Made by a program: the position numbers and the translations under genes. This document shows positions 36,693 through 45,423 of a stretch of DNA of 64,000 bases, piece after piece (within the stretch, counting starts at the first letter, position 1; each line of letters begins with the position of its first letter). Source of the DNA: Streptomyces sp. NRRL F-6492. GTDB taxonomy: Bacteria > Actinomycetota > Actinomycetes > Streptomycetales > Streptomycetaceae. The notes below the pieces were generated by a model. The model was not told the origin of the DNA. It was given only the letters and a program-made list of their open reading frames with translations, and did no database searches. The stretch is from NCBI RefSeq assembly GCF_001280125.1, contig NZ_LGEG01000212.1, forward strand, positions 5,349-69,348, read 5' to 3'.

Positions 36693-37322
36693 TCAGTTCA
36701 CGGACAGAAACCCGTCACGGTGGGTGATGATCTGGTCCGCGCCCGCTGTCACGCGGGGCCCGGGAAGCCACTCGTACCCCTCACGGCACTCCCGTACCAG
36801 GGTGTCGGCGAAGGGCCGGGAGGGGTCCCCGGAGAAATGGCGAGTCTCCGCCACGGTCCAGCCGTCCCAGAACGCCGCCTGCTCCGGGCCGTCCCGGCGC
36901 CGGCCCCGCTCCCAGGACTCCTCCGCACCCCGCTCCATCCACAGCAGGCGCGCCAGGAAGGGCCGCACCGCCCGCCGGCCCGCGCCGACGCCCTCGACGA
37001 GGACCACCGGCGCCGGGGGCAGCGCGCGCGGCTCCCCGAAGCGCCGCAGCCGCCAGTCGTACGGACGGTAGGACGCGGCCGCGCCCCGCGCGAGGGGCTC
37101 CAGGACCTGCTCCCGCAGCCGACCGGTCCACGCGAAGAGCTCGTCGTGGGTGGCGAGGTCGTCGAGGTGGAGGACGGGGGCGTCGCCGAGGGCGGTGGAG
37201 AGGCGGGCCGCGAGGGTGGACTTGCCGGAGCCCGCGTGGCCGTCGACCGCGACCAGCCGGACCGGCCCGCAGGAGGGCGGCAGCCGGAGCAGCGCGTGCG
37301 CCGCGCGGTCGAGGTCGTCCAT
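36693..37322 (-). CDS. Uridine kinase-like P-loop protein
   Basis: A 209-residue small nucleoside-kinase-like protein. The Walker A is GHAGSGKST (28-36), followed by a LHLDDLATHDELFAW lid-like region with the aspartates expected for the nucleoside site, and PPAPVVLVEGVGAGRRA (Walker B-like). It resembles actinobacterial proteins annotated as uridine kinase or (d)NMP kinase-like. Substrate is not provable. The start has no strong ribosome-binding site but matches the family N-terminus. Confidence 0.8.
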   Translation of the reverse strand: MDDLDRAAHALLRLPPSCGPVRLVAVDGHAGSGKSTLAARLSTALGDAPVLHLDDLATHDELFAWTGRLREQVLEPLARGAAASYRPYDWRLRRFGEPRALPPAPVVLVEGVGAGRRAVRPFLARLLWMERGAEESWERGRRRDGPEQAAFWDGWTVAETRHFSGDPSRPFADTLVRECREGYEWLPGPRVTAGADQIITHRDGFLSVN

Positions 37323-37384
37323 GGGCCCAGGGTAGGGGAGCGGCGACCTCCCCAGGTCAGGGAGGTGCCGCCGTCAGTGGACGA

Positions 37385-37396
37385 GACCAATATTGG
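37385..37396. promoter_or_regulatory. 12-bp palindrome ACCAATATTGGT
   Basis: Perfect AT-rich palindrome 63 bases upstream of the minus-strand kinase start and 400 bases before the peptidase gene. It stands out strongly from the GC-rich context and is a candidate operator. Confidence 0.5.
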
Positions 37397-37642
37397 TGCG
37401 GCGACGCGGGGCGAAGTGCTGGCGGAGGCCCGCCGGAAGCCGGGATAGTGGGCCCGCGCGACCCGCCCGCACGCCCGTGGTCCGGGGCGCGCGGACACCG
37501 GGCGACGGACGACGGTCCGGAGCCCCGCACGCCCGCACGCCGACACGTCCTCGCACCGACCGTCCCGTACGCCGACAACCCCGTACGCCGACAGATCCGC
37601 ACTCCGACACGTCCGTAGGGCGCCCCGTCCGTACGACGGCAC

Positions 37643-37738
37643 ACCCGCATCCCGCCCCATCCGCATCCGGCCCCATCCGCATCCGGCCCTATCCGCACCC
37701 GGCCCCACCCGCATCCCGCCCCACCCGCACCCCGGCAC
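37643..37738. repeat. Six 16-bp tandem repeats
   Basis: Units such as ATCCGCATCCGGCCCC and ACCCGCATCCCGCCCC follow each other at 37643, 37659, 37675, 37691, 37707 and (degenerate) 37723. Differences are mostly C/T changes. The array ends about 60 bases before the peptidase start. Confidence 0.85.
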
Positions 37739-37795
37739 GTCCGTACCCCGGCACGTGTCCGTGCGCCCACCGTTCTCGACTGGGGGTCACCGCCC

Positions 37796-39166
37796 ATGAC
37801 CAGCTCCACCCCGCGCAGAACCCTCCTCGCCGCGGCGCTCGCGGCCGCCGCGGGAACGGCCGCCACCGCCGTTCCCGCCGTCGCCTCCGGCGCCCCCGGC
37901 GCCGTCCGCCGGGGGCACGCCCCCGCGGCCGGCGTCGTCGACAACCGCTTCTGGTCCTCGTACACGGACTGGCGCCGCGGCACCGCCGACGGCACGAAGG
38001 CGGTCCCCGGCGACCGGCCGGGCCTGGTCCTCGCCCGGCCCGCCGGCCGCGCCGACCACACCGACCCGCACACCGGACGGACCTCCTCCTGGGAGTACGC
38101 GAGCTGGACCTCGCCCGTCCACACCTCCACCGTGCCCGCCACCGAGGTCATCGCCTCCTGGAACGCCCGCACGCCCCCCGGCACCTGGATCCAGGTCGAG
38201 CTCTCCGGCACGTACTCCGACTCCACGGCCACGCCCTGGTACGTCCTGGGCCGCTGGACCTCCGGCGACGGGGAGCAGGACATCCGGCGCACCTCGGTCG
38301 ACGACCAGACCGACGGCAGGAGCAGCGTCTGGACCGACACCTTCGCGATCGACGACCCGGCGAGCGGACTGCGGCTGCGCGCGTACCGGCTGCGCCTGAC
38401 CCTGTACCGCGCACCGGGCAGCGGCCTCACCCCCACGGTGTGGCGGATCGGCGCCATGGCCTCGGACGTCCCGGACCGCTTCACCGTCCCGGCCTCCGCG
38501 CCCGGCCCCGCCCGCGAGCTGGCCGTGCCCCGCTACTCGCAGAACACCCACGTCGGGCAGTACCCCGAGTACGACAACGGCGGCGAGGCCTGGTGCAGTC
38601 CGACCTCCTCCCAGATGGTCGTCGAGTACTGGGGGCGCCGGCCCTCGGCGGAGGACCTGGCCTGGGTGGACCCGGCCTTCGCCGACCCCCAGGTCTGCCA
38701 CGCGGCCCGCTTCACCTACGACAACCAGTACGAGGGCTGCGGCAACTGGCCCTTCAACGCCGCCTACGCCGCCACCTACCCCGGCATGAACGCCGTGGTC
38801 ACCCGGCTGCGCTCGCTCACCGAGCTGGAGGGCCTGGTCCGGGCCGGCATCCCGGTCATCACCTCGCAGTCCTTCCTCGAGGAGGAGCTGACCGGCGCCG
38901 GGTACGGCACCTCGGGCCACCTGATGACCGTCGTCGGCTTCACCCCGGACGGCGACGTCGTCGCCAACGACCCCGCCTCGCCCGGCAACGAGGCCGTCCG
39001 CCGGGTCTACCGGCGGCGCGAGTGGGAGAACATCTGGCTCCGCACCAAGCGGTACAACGCGAGCGGAAAAGTGGCGTCCGGCACAGGAGGGGTCTGCTAC
39101 CTCTACTTCCCCGACCGCCTCTCGGCCGCCCGGCACAAGGCCCTCGCGGCCCTCGGCGTCCTCTGA
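37796..39166 (+). CDS. Secreted C39-like (papain-fold) peptidase
   Basis: A 456-residue exported protein. The N-terminus TPRRTLLAAALAAAAG is a Tat-like signal (twin Arg at 7-8). Residues about 48-225 form a beta-sandwich region (FWSSYTDWRRGTADG; WIQVELSGTYSDSTATPWYV). The C-terminal peptidase_C39_2-type domain has Cys267 (NGGEAWCSPTSSQMVVEYWG), His375 (YGTSGHLMTVVGF) and Asp392 (VVANDPAS) as the likely triad. Family members are cysteine peptidases of unclear substrate. The AT-poor repeat spacer upstream presumably holds its promoter. Confidence 0.85.
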   Translation: MTSSTPRRTLLAAALAAAAGTAATAVPAVASGAPGAVRRGHAPAAGVVDNRFWSSYTDWRRGTADGTKAVPGDRPGLVLARPAGRADHTDPHTGRTSSWEYASWTSPVHTSTVPATEVIASWNARTPPGTWIQVELSGTYSDSTATPWYVLGRWTSGDGEQDIRRTSVDDQTDGRSSVWTDTFAIDDPASGLRLRAYRLRLTLYRAPGSGLTPTVWRIGAMASDVPDRFTVPASAPGPARELAVPRYSQNTHVGQYPEYDNGGEAWCSPTSSQMVVEYWGRRPSAEDLAWVDPAFADPQVCHAARFTYDNQYEGCGNWPFNAAYAATYPGMNAVVTRLRSLTELEGLVRAGIPVITSQSFLEEELTGAGYGTSGHLMTVVGFTPDGDVVANDPASPGNEAVRRVYRRREWENIWLRTKRYNASGKVASGTGGVCYLYFPDRLSAARHKALAALGVL

Positions 39167-39241
39167 CGCGGCGGTGCGGTCCGGGGGGACGTGACGGACG
39201 TCTCTACCCCCGGGCCGCCCCCGTGGCGCATGGTGGTCGCC

Positions 39242-39391
39242 ATGACCTCCACCACCCACAGCCCCGCCCTCGTCCGCGCCCGCACCGGCGGTCCCCGGGA
39301 CGACGACGGCCCCAAGCTCCTTGAGCACGTCCTGGGCTGGACCCTGGTCGTGCTGCTCGCCGTGCTCGTCACCCGGGCCGGCCTCATGTGA
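39242..39391 (+). CDS. Small single-span membrane protein (SCO1431-like)
   Basis: A 49-residue protein ending in one transmembrane helix (LEHVLGWTLVVLLAVLVTRAGLM) after a basic and acidic head (RARTGGPRDDDGPK). I recall this as the SCO1431 family of Streptomyces small membrane proteins. The start at 39242 (MTSTTHSPA) is preferred; ATG 39230 is also in frame. Function unknown. Confidence 0.7.
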   Translation: MTSTTHSPALVRARTGGPRDDDGPKLLEHVLGWTLVVLLAVLVTRAGLM

Positions 39392-39519
39392 CGTCCCCCT
39401 TCTCCACCCTCTTCACCCCGGCGGCCGTGTGATCCGGGGCCGCCGGGCGGGCATACTCCCCGCGACCCCGGCATCCCGCGTGCGACCCGCCCGCGCCCGG
39501 CAGGGAGGAGCGTCCGGCC

Positions 39520-40692
39520 GTGCCCGACACCCCCGCGGACGGCGTGGAGCGCCGACTGCCCACCGACGAGGCCCGTGAACTGCTCGCCCTGGTGCGCGAC
39601 GTCGCCCGGCGAGAGATCGTCCCGTCCGCCGCGGCCGAGGAGGCCGCCGGGCGCTTCCCCCGCGAGCTGTTCGTCCTGCTCTCCCGCTCCGGTCTCCTCG
39701 GGCTGCCCTACGACCCCGCGCACGGCGGGGGAGGCCAGCCGTACGAGGTGTACCTCCAGGTCCTGGAGGAGCTCGCCGCGGCCCGGCTCACCGTCGGCCT
39801 CGGCGTCAGCGTCCACACCCTCTCCTGTCACGCGCTCGCCGGCTTCGGCACCGAGGAGCAGCGGGCCGCGCACCTGCCCGCCATGCTGGGCGGCGGTCTC
39901 CTCGGCGCGTACTGCCTCTCCGAACCCTCCGCCGGTTCGGACGCGGCGGCGCTGCGGACCCGGGCCGTCCGCGAGGGCGACGGGTGGACGATCGACGGCA
40001 CCAAGGCGTGGATCACGCACGGCGGGATCGCCGACTTCCATACGGTCATGGCCCGCACCGGCGGCCCGGGCGCACGCGGCGTCACGGCCTTCCTGGTCCC
40101 CGGGGACGCGCCGGGCCTGGACGCGGACCCGCCCGAGCGGAAGATGGGCATGAGCGGCTCGCCCACCGCGCAACTGCGCTTCGACGGCGTACGGGTCCCC
40201 GACGCGCGGCGGCTCGGCGGGGAGGGGCAGGGCTTCGCGATCGCGCTCGACGCCCTGGACTCGGGGCGGCTCGGCATCGCCGCCTGCGCCGTGGGGCTCG
40301 CGCAGGCCGCCCTGGACGAGGCCGTCGGGTACGCCGGGGAGCGCCGCCAGTTCGGCCGTCCGATCGCCGACTTCCAGGGGCTCCGCTTCCTCCTCGCCGA
40401 CATGGCGACCCAGGTCGAGGCGGGCCGGGCGCTGTACCTGGAGGCGGCGCGGCTACGGGACGAGGGGCGGCCCTTCGGGCGGTGCGCGGCGATGGCCAAG
40501 CTCTTCTGCACGGACGCGGCGATGCGGGTCACGACGGACGCGGTGCAGGTGCTCGGCGGGTACGGCTACACGGCGGACTTCCCGGTGGAGCGCTATCTGC
40601 GCGAGGCCAAGATGCTCCAGATCGTCGAGGGGACCAATCAGATCCAGCGGGTGGTCATCGCCCGTCACCTGGTCGGACCAGAGTCCCGCTGA
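39520..40692 (+). CDS. Acyl-CoA dehydrogenase
   Basis: A 390-residue FAD enzyme with the standard three-domain fold. Visible signatures are YCLSEPSAGSDAAALRT (FAD-binding), GTKAWITHGGIADF, ERKMGMSGSPTAQLRFDGV, the C-terminal VQVLGGYGYTADFPVERYLRE and QIVEGTNQIQRVVIARHL, whose Glu is the expected catalytic base. It would oxidise an acyl-CoA to the enoyl-CoA; chain specificity is not readable. GTG start with AGGGAGGAG upstream. Its 3' end overlaps a minus-strand gene by 38 bases. Confidence 0.92.
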   Translation: MPDTPADGVERRLPTDEARELLALVRDVARREIVPSAAAEEAAGRFPRELFVLLSRSGLLGLPYDPAHGGGGQPYEVYLQVLEELAAARLTVGLGVSVHTLSCHALAGFGTEEQRAAHLPAMLGGGLLGAYCLSEPSAGSDAAALRTRAVREGDGWTIDGTKAWITHGGIADFHTVMARTGGPGARGVTAFLVPGDAPGLDADPPERKMGMSGSPTAQLRFDGVRVPDARRLGGEGQGFAIALDALDSGRLGIAACAVGLAQAALDEAVGYAGERRQFGRPIADFQGLRFLLADMATQVEAGRALYLEAARLRDEGRPFGRCAAMAKLFCTDAAMRVTTDAVQVLGGYGYTADFPVERYLREAKMLQIVEGTNQIQRVVIARHLVGPESR

Positions 40693-41278
40693 CGCGGACG
40701 GTCCGGTCCGCCCAGACGGGCCCCGCGGCGAGCCGGGCCCACTCCTGGTCGCGGTGGCCGGGCAGGGTGCGGCCCTGGCTCGCCCAGAGGGAGAGCACGT
40801 CCTGGTAGATGGGCGGGTGCGCCGGGACGGGAGCGGGGGCGGGAAGGGCGACGGGGACCGGGGCCTGGGCGGCGAGCGGGACCGGGGCGTCGACCGGAAC
40901 GGGGGTGGTGATCGTGACCGGCGGACCGGCCGGAAGAGGAGGCCCGACCGGGGCCGGGACCGGGACCGGAGCCGGGGGCTGGGCCTGGGACCGTACGCGG
41001 GCCTGGGGCTGGACGCGCGACGGGGCCTGGAGCTCGGCCCGGACTTCGGGCCGGACGCGCGACTGGACCGGGGCCTGCGCCGGGGGCCGGACCTGCGTCT
41101 CCGTCCGGGCACCCGCCTCCGCCTCGGGCTGCGCCTGTGCCGGTACGGGCAGGGGAACGGGGGCGGACACGGCTGTGGTCGCCGGTGCCGCGGCCGATTG
41201 AGGAACCGATTCTTCAATGCGCGGCTCGGCCTGCCGGTGCCGACCGTAACCGCTGGGAGTCGTGTGCAGCGTGGTCAT
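40655..41278 (-). CDS. Pro/Ala-rich hypothetical protein
   Basis: A predicted 207-residue protein. A short N-terminus (MTTLHTTPSGYGRHRQAEPR) and a conserved-looking C-terminal 55 residues (IYQDVLSLWASQGRTLPGHR, EWARLAAGPVWADRTVRVSG) flank about 120 residues of Pro/Ala/Val/Gln low complexity. The C-terminal piece resembles a small globular domain of unknown role. The low-complexity part could be a flexible linker. The start was set at the Met before the globular head; longer frames are not supported. Confidence 0.6.
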   Translation of the reverse strand: MTTLHTTPSGYGRHRQAEPRIEESVPQSAAAPATTAVSAPVPLPVPAQAQPEAEAGARTETQVRPPAQAPVQSRVRPEVRAELQAPSRVQPQARVRSQAQPPAPVPVPAPVGPPLPAGPPVTITTPVPVDAPVPLAAQAPVPVALPAPAPVPAHPPIYQDVLSLWASQGRTLPGHRDQEWARLAAGPVWADRTVRVSGTLVRPGDGR

Positions 41279-41437
41279 GCCCGGACCAACGCGCTCCGGT
41301 GGTCCGGGGTCACCGCCGGGCGGATTCGAGCGGCAGTTCGCCCGGTACCCGGCCGGAGGCGACACACCGTCCGACGGCCGGGTTTCCCGTACCGCGCCAC
41401 GGCGCGGCACGGGAAGGACGTCCGGTGCCGCGCGGCC

Positions 41438-41806
41438 TCAGGCCGCGCGGCGCATCTGCGGCACCCGGATCGGGCGCGAGCCCGGGCCGCCGACGTGCGA
41501 GAAGGGCTGCGTGCGCCAGTCGAGTCCCCGGGGCAGCGTCAGGAGCAGCGCGGTGTCCTGCTCCTGGACCTCCAGGGTGTCGTCGGCCGGGCGCGCCGCG
41601 GAGGCCGCGAGACCCGTGCCCGGGCACACCGTGAGGACGAAGGGGTTCCACGGCGTGGGGCAGAGCGCGTGCTCCGGCAGCACGTCCTCGTCCGCGAGCA
41701 GTGCGATGGGCTGCACGCACTCCGGGCAGACGACCCGGAACATCTCAAAGGTGTCGTACGCGTCGAGCTCGTCGGACGTGTCGACCGAATCAACAGGCTC
41801 CTGCAT
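41438..41806 (-). CDS. Conserved hypothetical protein with cysteine pairs
   Basis: A 122-residue acidic protein. Four cysteines in VVCPECVQPIALL, HALCPTPWNPFV and TVCPGTG could form a zinc ribbon. The ATG at 41806 has GGGGGAG eight bases upstream and begins MQEPVDSVDTSDELDAYDTF. No catalytic motif is visible. It is divergent from the Lrp gene at 42034. Confidence 0.75.
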   Translation of the reverse strand: MQEPVDSVDTSDELDAYDTFEMFRVVCPECVQPIALLADEDVLPEHALCPTPWNPFVLTVCPGTGLAASAARPADDTLEVQEQDTALLLTLPRGLDWRTQPFSHVGGPGSRPIRVPQMRRAA

Positions 41807-42033
41807 GGAGAATCTCCCCCTCGGGTGGGTCGGCCGGATCTGTGCGGCCTTCGACCACAGCAACCACTTCCCATGCGGAACTCCGCATAACCGTGAGGCG
41901 GCGTCCCGAGCCGGGCGCAAACCTGTGGCGTTCGTCACATGCCCGTCGCAGGTGCCTCGTGACGGCGCATAGCGCCCCATAAGAGGTCGCCCCGGGCTGT
42001 GCCCCGGCCTCTCCGGAGCACTAGGGTCACCGC

Positions 42034-42474
42034 ATGGAGGAGCTGGATCGTCAGATCGTGGATTTGCTCGTCAAGGACGGGCGCATGAGCTACACCGACC
42101 TGGGCAAGGCCACCGGCCTGTCCACGTCGGCCGTGCATCAGCGCGTCCGCCGTCTGGAGCAGCGCGGTGTCATCCGCGGCTATGCCGCCGTCGTCGACCC
42201 GGAGGCCGTGGGCCTGCCGCTGACCGCCTTCATCTCGGTCAAACCCTTCGACCCCAGCGCCCCCGACGACACCCCCGACCGGCTCGCCGACATCCCCGAG
42301 ATCGAGGCCTGCCACAGCGTCGCGGGCGAGGAGAACTACATCCTCAAGGTCCGGGTCGCCACCCCGCTGGAGCTGGAGCACCTGCTCAGCCGCATCCGCT
42401 CCCAGGCCGGCGTGTCCAGCCGTACGACGGTCGTCCTGTCCACCCCGTACGAGGCCCGGCCCCCGCGCGTCTGA
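42034..42474 (+). CDS. Lrp/AsnC-family transcriptional regulator
   Basis: A 146-residue regulator: wHTH (LDRQIVDLLVKDGRMSYTDLGKATGLSTSAVHQRV) and RAM domain (ACHSVAGEENYILKVRVATP). The GEENYILKV segment is the conserved ligand-site strand. Divergent from a hypothetical gene and 87 bases upstream of an amidohydrolase gene. Target amino acid unknown; not the same subgroup as the Lrp protein at 14666. Confidence 0.92.
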   Translation: MEELDRQIVDLLVKDGRMSYTDLGKATGLSTSAVHQRVRRLEQRGVIRGYAAVVDPEAVGLPLTAFISVKPFDPSAPDDTPDRLADIPEIEACHSVAGEENYILKVRVATPLELEHLLSRIRSQAGVSSRTTVVLSTPYEARPPRV

Positions 42475-42561
42475 CCCGCCGGCACCCATCGGCGGAGCCG
42501 TGGAGACCCACCGGGGGACCTGCCGGACAAACCGGGTCCCCCCAGGTCCTAGCCTGGTGGC

Positions 42562-44205
42562 ATGAGTGAGTCCACGCCTGCCGCGTCTCCCGGCGAACAC
42601 CGCACCGTGCTGCTGCGCGGTGGAGAAGTCCACAGCCCCGCCGACCCCTTCGCCACCGCCATGGTGGTGGAGCGCGGGCACGTCGCCTGGGTGGGGTCGG
42701 AGGGCGCGGCCGACGCCTTCGCGTCCGGCGTGGACGAGGTGGTCGACCTGGAGGGCGCGCTCGTCACCCCGGCGTTCGTCGACGCGCACGTGCACACCAC
42801 CGCCACCGGATTCGCCCTCACCGGCCTGGACCTCTCCTCCGCCGCCTCGCTCGCCGAGGCGGCGGACCGGATCCGGGCCCACGCCGCCGCCCGCCCCGAG
42901 GACCGGGTCCTCATCGGCCACGGCTGGGACGCCTCCCGCTGGCCCGAGCGCCGCCCGCCCACCCGCGAGGAGCTCGACGGGCTCACCGGCGGCCGCCCGC
43001 TCTACCTGACGCGGATCGACGTCCACTCGGCCGTCGTCACCACCGCCATGCTCGACCTGGTGCCCGGCGTCCGGGACCTGGACGGCTTCCACGACGGCCT
43101 GCGGCCGCTCACGGGCGACGCCCACCACGCCGTGCGCGCCGCCGCCTTCGGCGCCGTGTCCGCCCGCCAGCGCACCGAGGCGCAGCGCGCCGCCCGCGCC
43201 CGGGCCGCCTCCCTCGGCATCGGCACCCTGCACGAGTGCGGCGGCCCGCGGATCTCCTCCGAGGAGGACTTCACCGGACTGCTCGACCTCGCGCGCGAGG
43301 AGGCCGGGCCCCGGATCGTCGGCTACTGGGCCGACCTCGACGTGGAGCGGGCGCGGGACCTCGGCGCGCTCGGCGCCGCCGGCGACCTCTTCGCCGACGG
43401 CTCCCTCGGCTCCCACACAGCCTGCCTCCACGAGCCGTACGCCGACCACGCCGACACCGGCCACACCGGCGCCGCCCACCTGGACGCGACCGCCGTCGCC
43501 CTCCACGTCGTCGCCTGCACCGAGGCGGGGCTCCAGGCCGGCTTCCACGCCATCGGGGACGCCGCCGTCACCGCGGTCGTCGAGGGCTTCGCGGCCGCCG
43601 CCGAGAAGCTGGGCCTCGCCCGGATCCGGGCCGCCCGGCACCGGGTCGAGCACGTCGAGATGCTCACCCCCGAGACGATCGCCGCCTTCGCGGAGCTGGG
43701 CCTCACCGCCTCCGTCCAGCCCGCCTTCGACGCGCTCTGGGGCGGCGAGGAGGGCATGTACGCCGACCGGCTCGGCGCCGACCGGGCCCGCACCCTCAAC
43801 CCGTACGCGGCCCTGCTGCGCGCCGGCGTGCCGCTGGCCTTCGGCTCCGACAGCCCCGTCACCCCGCTCGACCCCTGGGGCACCGTCCGGGCCGCCGCCT
43901 TCCACCGCACCCCCGGGCACCGGATCTCCGCCCGCGCCGCCTTCACCGCCCACACCCGGGGCGGCTGGCGGGCCGTCGGCCGCGACGACGCCGGGACGCT
44001 CGTCCCCGGCGCCCCCGCCGACTACGCGGTCTGGCGCACCGAGGAGCTCGTCGTCCAGGCGCCCGACGACCGGGTCGCCCGCTGGTCCACCGACCCGCGC
44101 TCCGGCACGCCCGGCCTGCCCGACCTGACGCCCGGCACCGACCTCCCCGTCTGCCTGCGCACGGTGGTGCACGGACGGACGGTGTTCGTACAGCCGGACG
44201 TGTGA
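42562..44205 (+). CDS. YtcJ-like amidohydrolase (Amidohydrolase_3)
   Basis: A 547-residue metal-dependent hydrolase of the TIM-barrel amidohydrolase superfamily. Metal-site signatures are VTPAFVDAHVHTT (HxH), DVHSAVVT, FHAIGDAAV, RHRVEHVEML and the Asp in AFGSDSPVTPLDPWG. The N- and C-termini form the small beta domain. Members hydrolyse amide or imide bonds; many are linked to unknown N-acyl substrates. The start has the typical MSESTPAASPGEHRTVLLRGG form. Confidence 0.88.
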   Translation: MSESTPAASPGEHRTVLLRGGEVHSPADPFATAMVVERGHVAWVGSEGAADAFASGVDEVVDLEGALVTPAFVDAHVHTTATGFALTGLDLSSAASLAEAADRIRAHAAARPEDRVLIGHGWDASRWPERRPPTREELDGLTGGRPLYLTRIDVHSAVVTTAMLDLVPGVRDLDGFHDGLRPLTGDAHHAVRAAAFGAVSARQRTEAQRAARARAASLGIGTLHECGGPRISSEEDFTGLLDLAREEAGPRIVGYWADLDVERARDLGALGAAGDLFADGSLGSHTACLHEPYADHADTGHTGAAHLDATAVALHVVACTEAGLQAGFHAIGDAAVTAVVEGFAAAAEKLGLARIRAARHRVEHVEMLTPETIAAFAELGLTASVQPAFDALWGGEEGMYADRLGADRARTLNPYAALLRAGVPLAFGSDSPVTPLDPWGTVRAAAFHRTPGHRISARAAFTAHTRGGWRAVGRDDAGTLVPGAPADYAVWRTEELVVQAPDDRVARWSTDPRSGTPGLPDLTPGTDLPVCLRTVVHGRTVFVQPDV

Positions 44206-44633
44206 CGGAGGGGCTCCTCCCCGCCGGACACCGCTCCGCACGCTTCTCCCCGACCTGCGCTCTTCCCCTCCGACCTGGCCTTTCGGGAAGCAACCGCAGG
44301 TCGGGCGGCTATTGACAGCCGCCCGTCGGGGGCGGGTAGGTTCTCCGCGTCCACCACAGGACGTCCGACCGGATCGCGCCCCGCGCGTCAGCCGAACGCC
44401 GCCCGCGCCTCGGCCGCCAGGGGAGGGCCCCGGCGGAAGGTGCGACCAGGGTGGGGCCCGGACGTTCAGTAGACAACGGCTCCCGATCGACCCGCAGCCG
44501 GCGGATCCCGGGCCGGACCGAAGGACGACGGGCCCCGCGCCGCACGTCACCCGCCCCACCCGACCCGCCGCGCCGGAGCATCCCGGGGACCTCGCTATGG
44601 TGGGGGCCTGTGTTTGTATCCGAAGGGGCAGCA
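44206..44633 (+). other. 428-bp leader/promoter region of ppm1
   Basis: Noncoding as far as I can see. It contains two overlapping hairpins (44250-44259 with 44295-44304; 44303-44310 with 44317-44324) and a vegetative-looking promoter TTGACA (44312-44317) with TAGGTT (44337-44342) 19 bases on. From that promoter the ppm1 leader would be about 285 nt. Small hairpin GGAGG-GGCT-CCTCC just after the amidohydrolase stop may help terminate it. Confidence 0.5.
44312..44342 (+). promoter_or_regulatory. Candidate SigA/HrdB-type promoter upstream of ppm1
   Basis: TTGACA at 44312-44317 and TAGGTT at 44337-44342 with 19 bases between, a little long. It fits the Streptomyces vegetative consensus TTGACN/TAGRRT. 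Confidence 0.45.
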
Positions 44634-45410
44634 GTGAACGACGGTGGCCAGAGGCGTTACGGCCCGCTCGGCAAGGCCTTGGTGATCATTCCGACCTACA
44701 ACGAGGCGGACAACATCAAGCCGATCGTCGCGCGGGTGCGGGAAGCCGTACCCGACGCGCACGTGCTCGTCGCCGACGACAACAGCCCCGACGGCACGGG
44801 CAAGTTCGCGGACGAGCTCGCCGCCGACGACGACCACGTGCACGTCCTGCACCGCAAGGGCAAGGAGGGGCTCGGCGCCGCCTACCTCGCCGGCTTCCGG
44901 TGGGGCATCGAGCACGGCTACGGCGTCCTCGTCGAGATGGACGCCGACGGCTCCCACCAGCCCGAGGAGCTTCCCCGGCTGCTCACCGCCCTCAAGGGCG
45001 CGGACCTGGTGCTCGGCTCCCGCTGGGTGCCGGGCGGCCGGATCGTGAACTGGCCGAAGTCCCGCGAGTTCATCTCCCGGGGCGGCAGCCTCTACTCGCG
45101 CGTGATGCTCGACGTGCCGATCCGCGACGTCACCGGCGGCTACCGGGCCTTCCGCAAGGAGACCCTGGAGGGCCTGGGCCTGGAGGACGTGGCCTCGGCC
45201 GGGTACTGCTTCCAGGTCGACCTGGCCCGCCGCGCGGTCGCCGCGGGCTACCACGTCGTCGAGGTCCCGATCACGTTCGTGGAGCGGGAGGTCGGCGACT
45301 CGAAGATGAGCCGCGACATCCTCGTCGAGGCGCTGTGGCGGGTCACCGGCTGGGGCCTGACGGCGCGCGCGGAGAAGGTCGGCAAGCGGCTCGGCCGCAA
45401 GCCCTCCTGA
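44634..45410 (+). CDS. ppm1: Polyprenol-phosphate mannosyl transferase (GT2)
   Basis: A 258-residue GT2 enzyme that makes polyprenyl-phosphate-mannose from GDP-mannose, the donor for protein O-mannosylation. Motifs: LVIIPTYNEADNIKPIV, VADDNSPDGTGKFAD, the metal-binding EMDADGSHQPEELP, and GSRWVPGGRIVNWPKSR. Unlike mycobacterial Ppm1 it has no N-acyltransferase fusion and no membrane domain. In S. coelicolor the orthologue is needed for phage phiC31 infection. GTG 44634 follows AAGGGG; an in-frame GTG at 44610 is the alternative. Confidence 0.92.
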   Translation: MNDGGQRRYGPLGKALVIIPTYNEADNIKPIVARVREAVPDAHVLVADDNSPDGTGKFADELAADDDHVHVLHRKGKEGLGAAYLAGFRWGIEHGYGVLVEMDADGSHQPEELPRLLTALKGADLVLGSRWVPGGRIVNWPKSREFISRGGSLYSRVMLDVPIRDVTGGYRAFRKETLEGLGLEDVASAGYCFQVDLARRAVAAGYHVVEVPITFVEREVGDSKMSRDILVEALWRVTGWGLTARAEKVGKRLGRKPS

Positions 45411-45423
45411 CCCCTTCCCCGGT

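Larger units (their letters stand above)
37323..37795. other. 473-bp spacer dominated by low-complexity repeats
   Basis: The gap between the kinase and the C39-like peptidase gene is made of repeated CGTACGCCGACA-like and CCGCATCC-like units. No coding bias or family match is present on either strand; the open frames crossing it read as arginine/proline-rich nonsense. A short AT-rich piece (37385-37396, ACCAATATTGGT) is a perfect 12-bp palindrome that could be an operator or promoter element. Confidence 0.6.
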
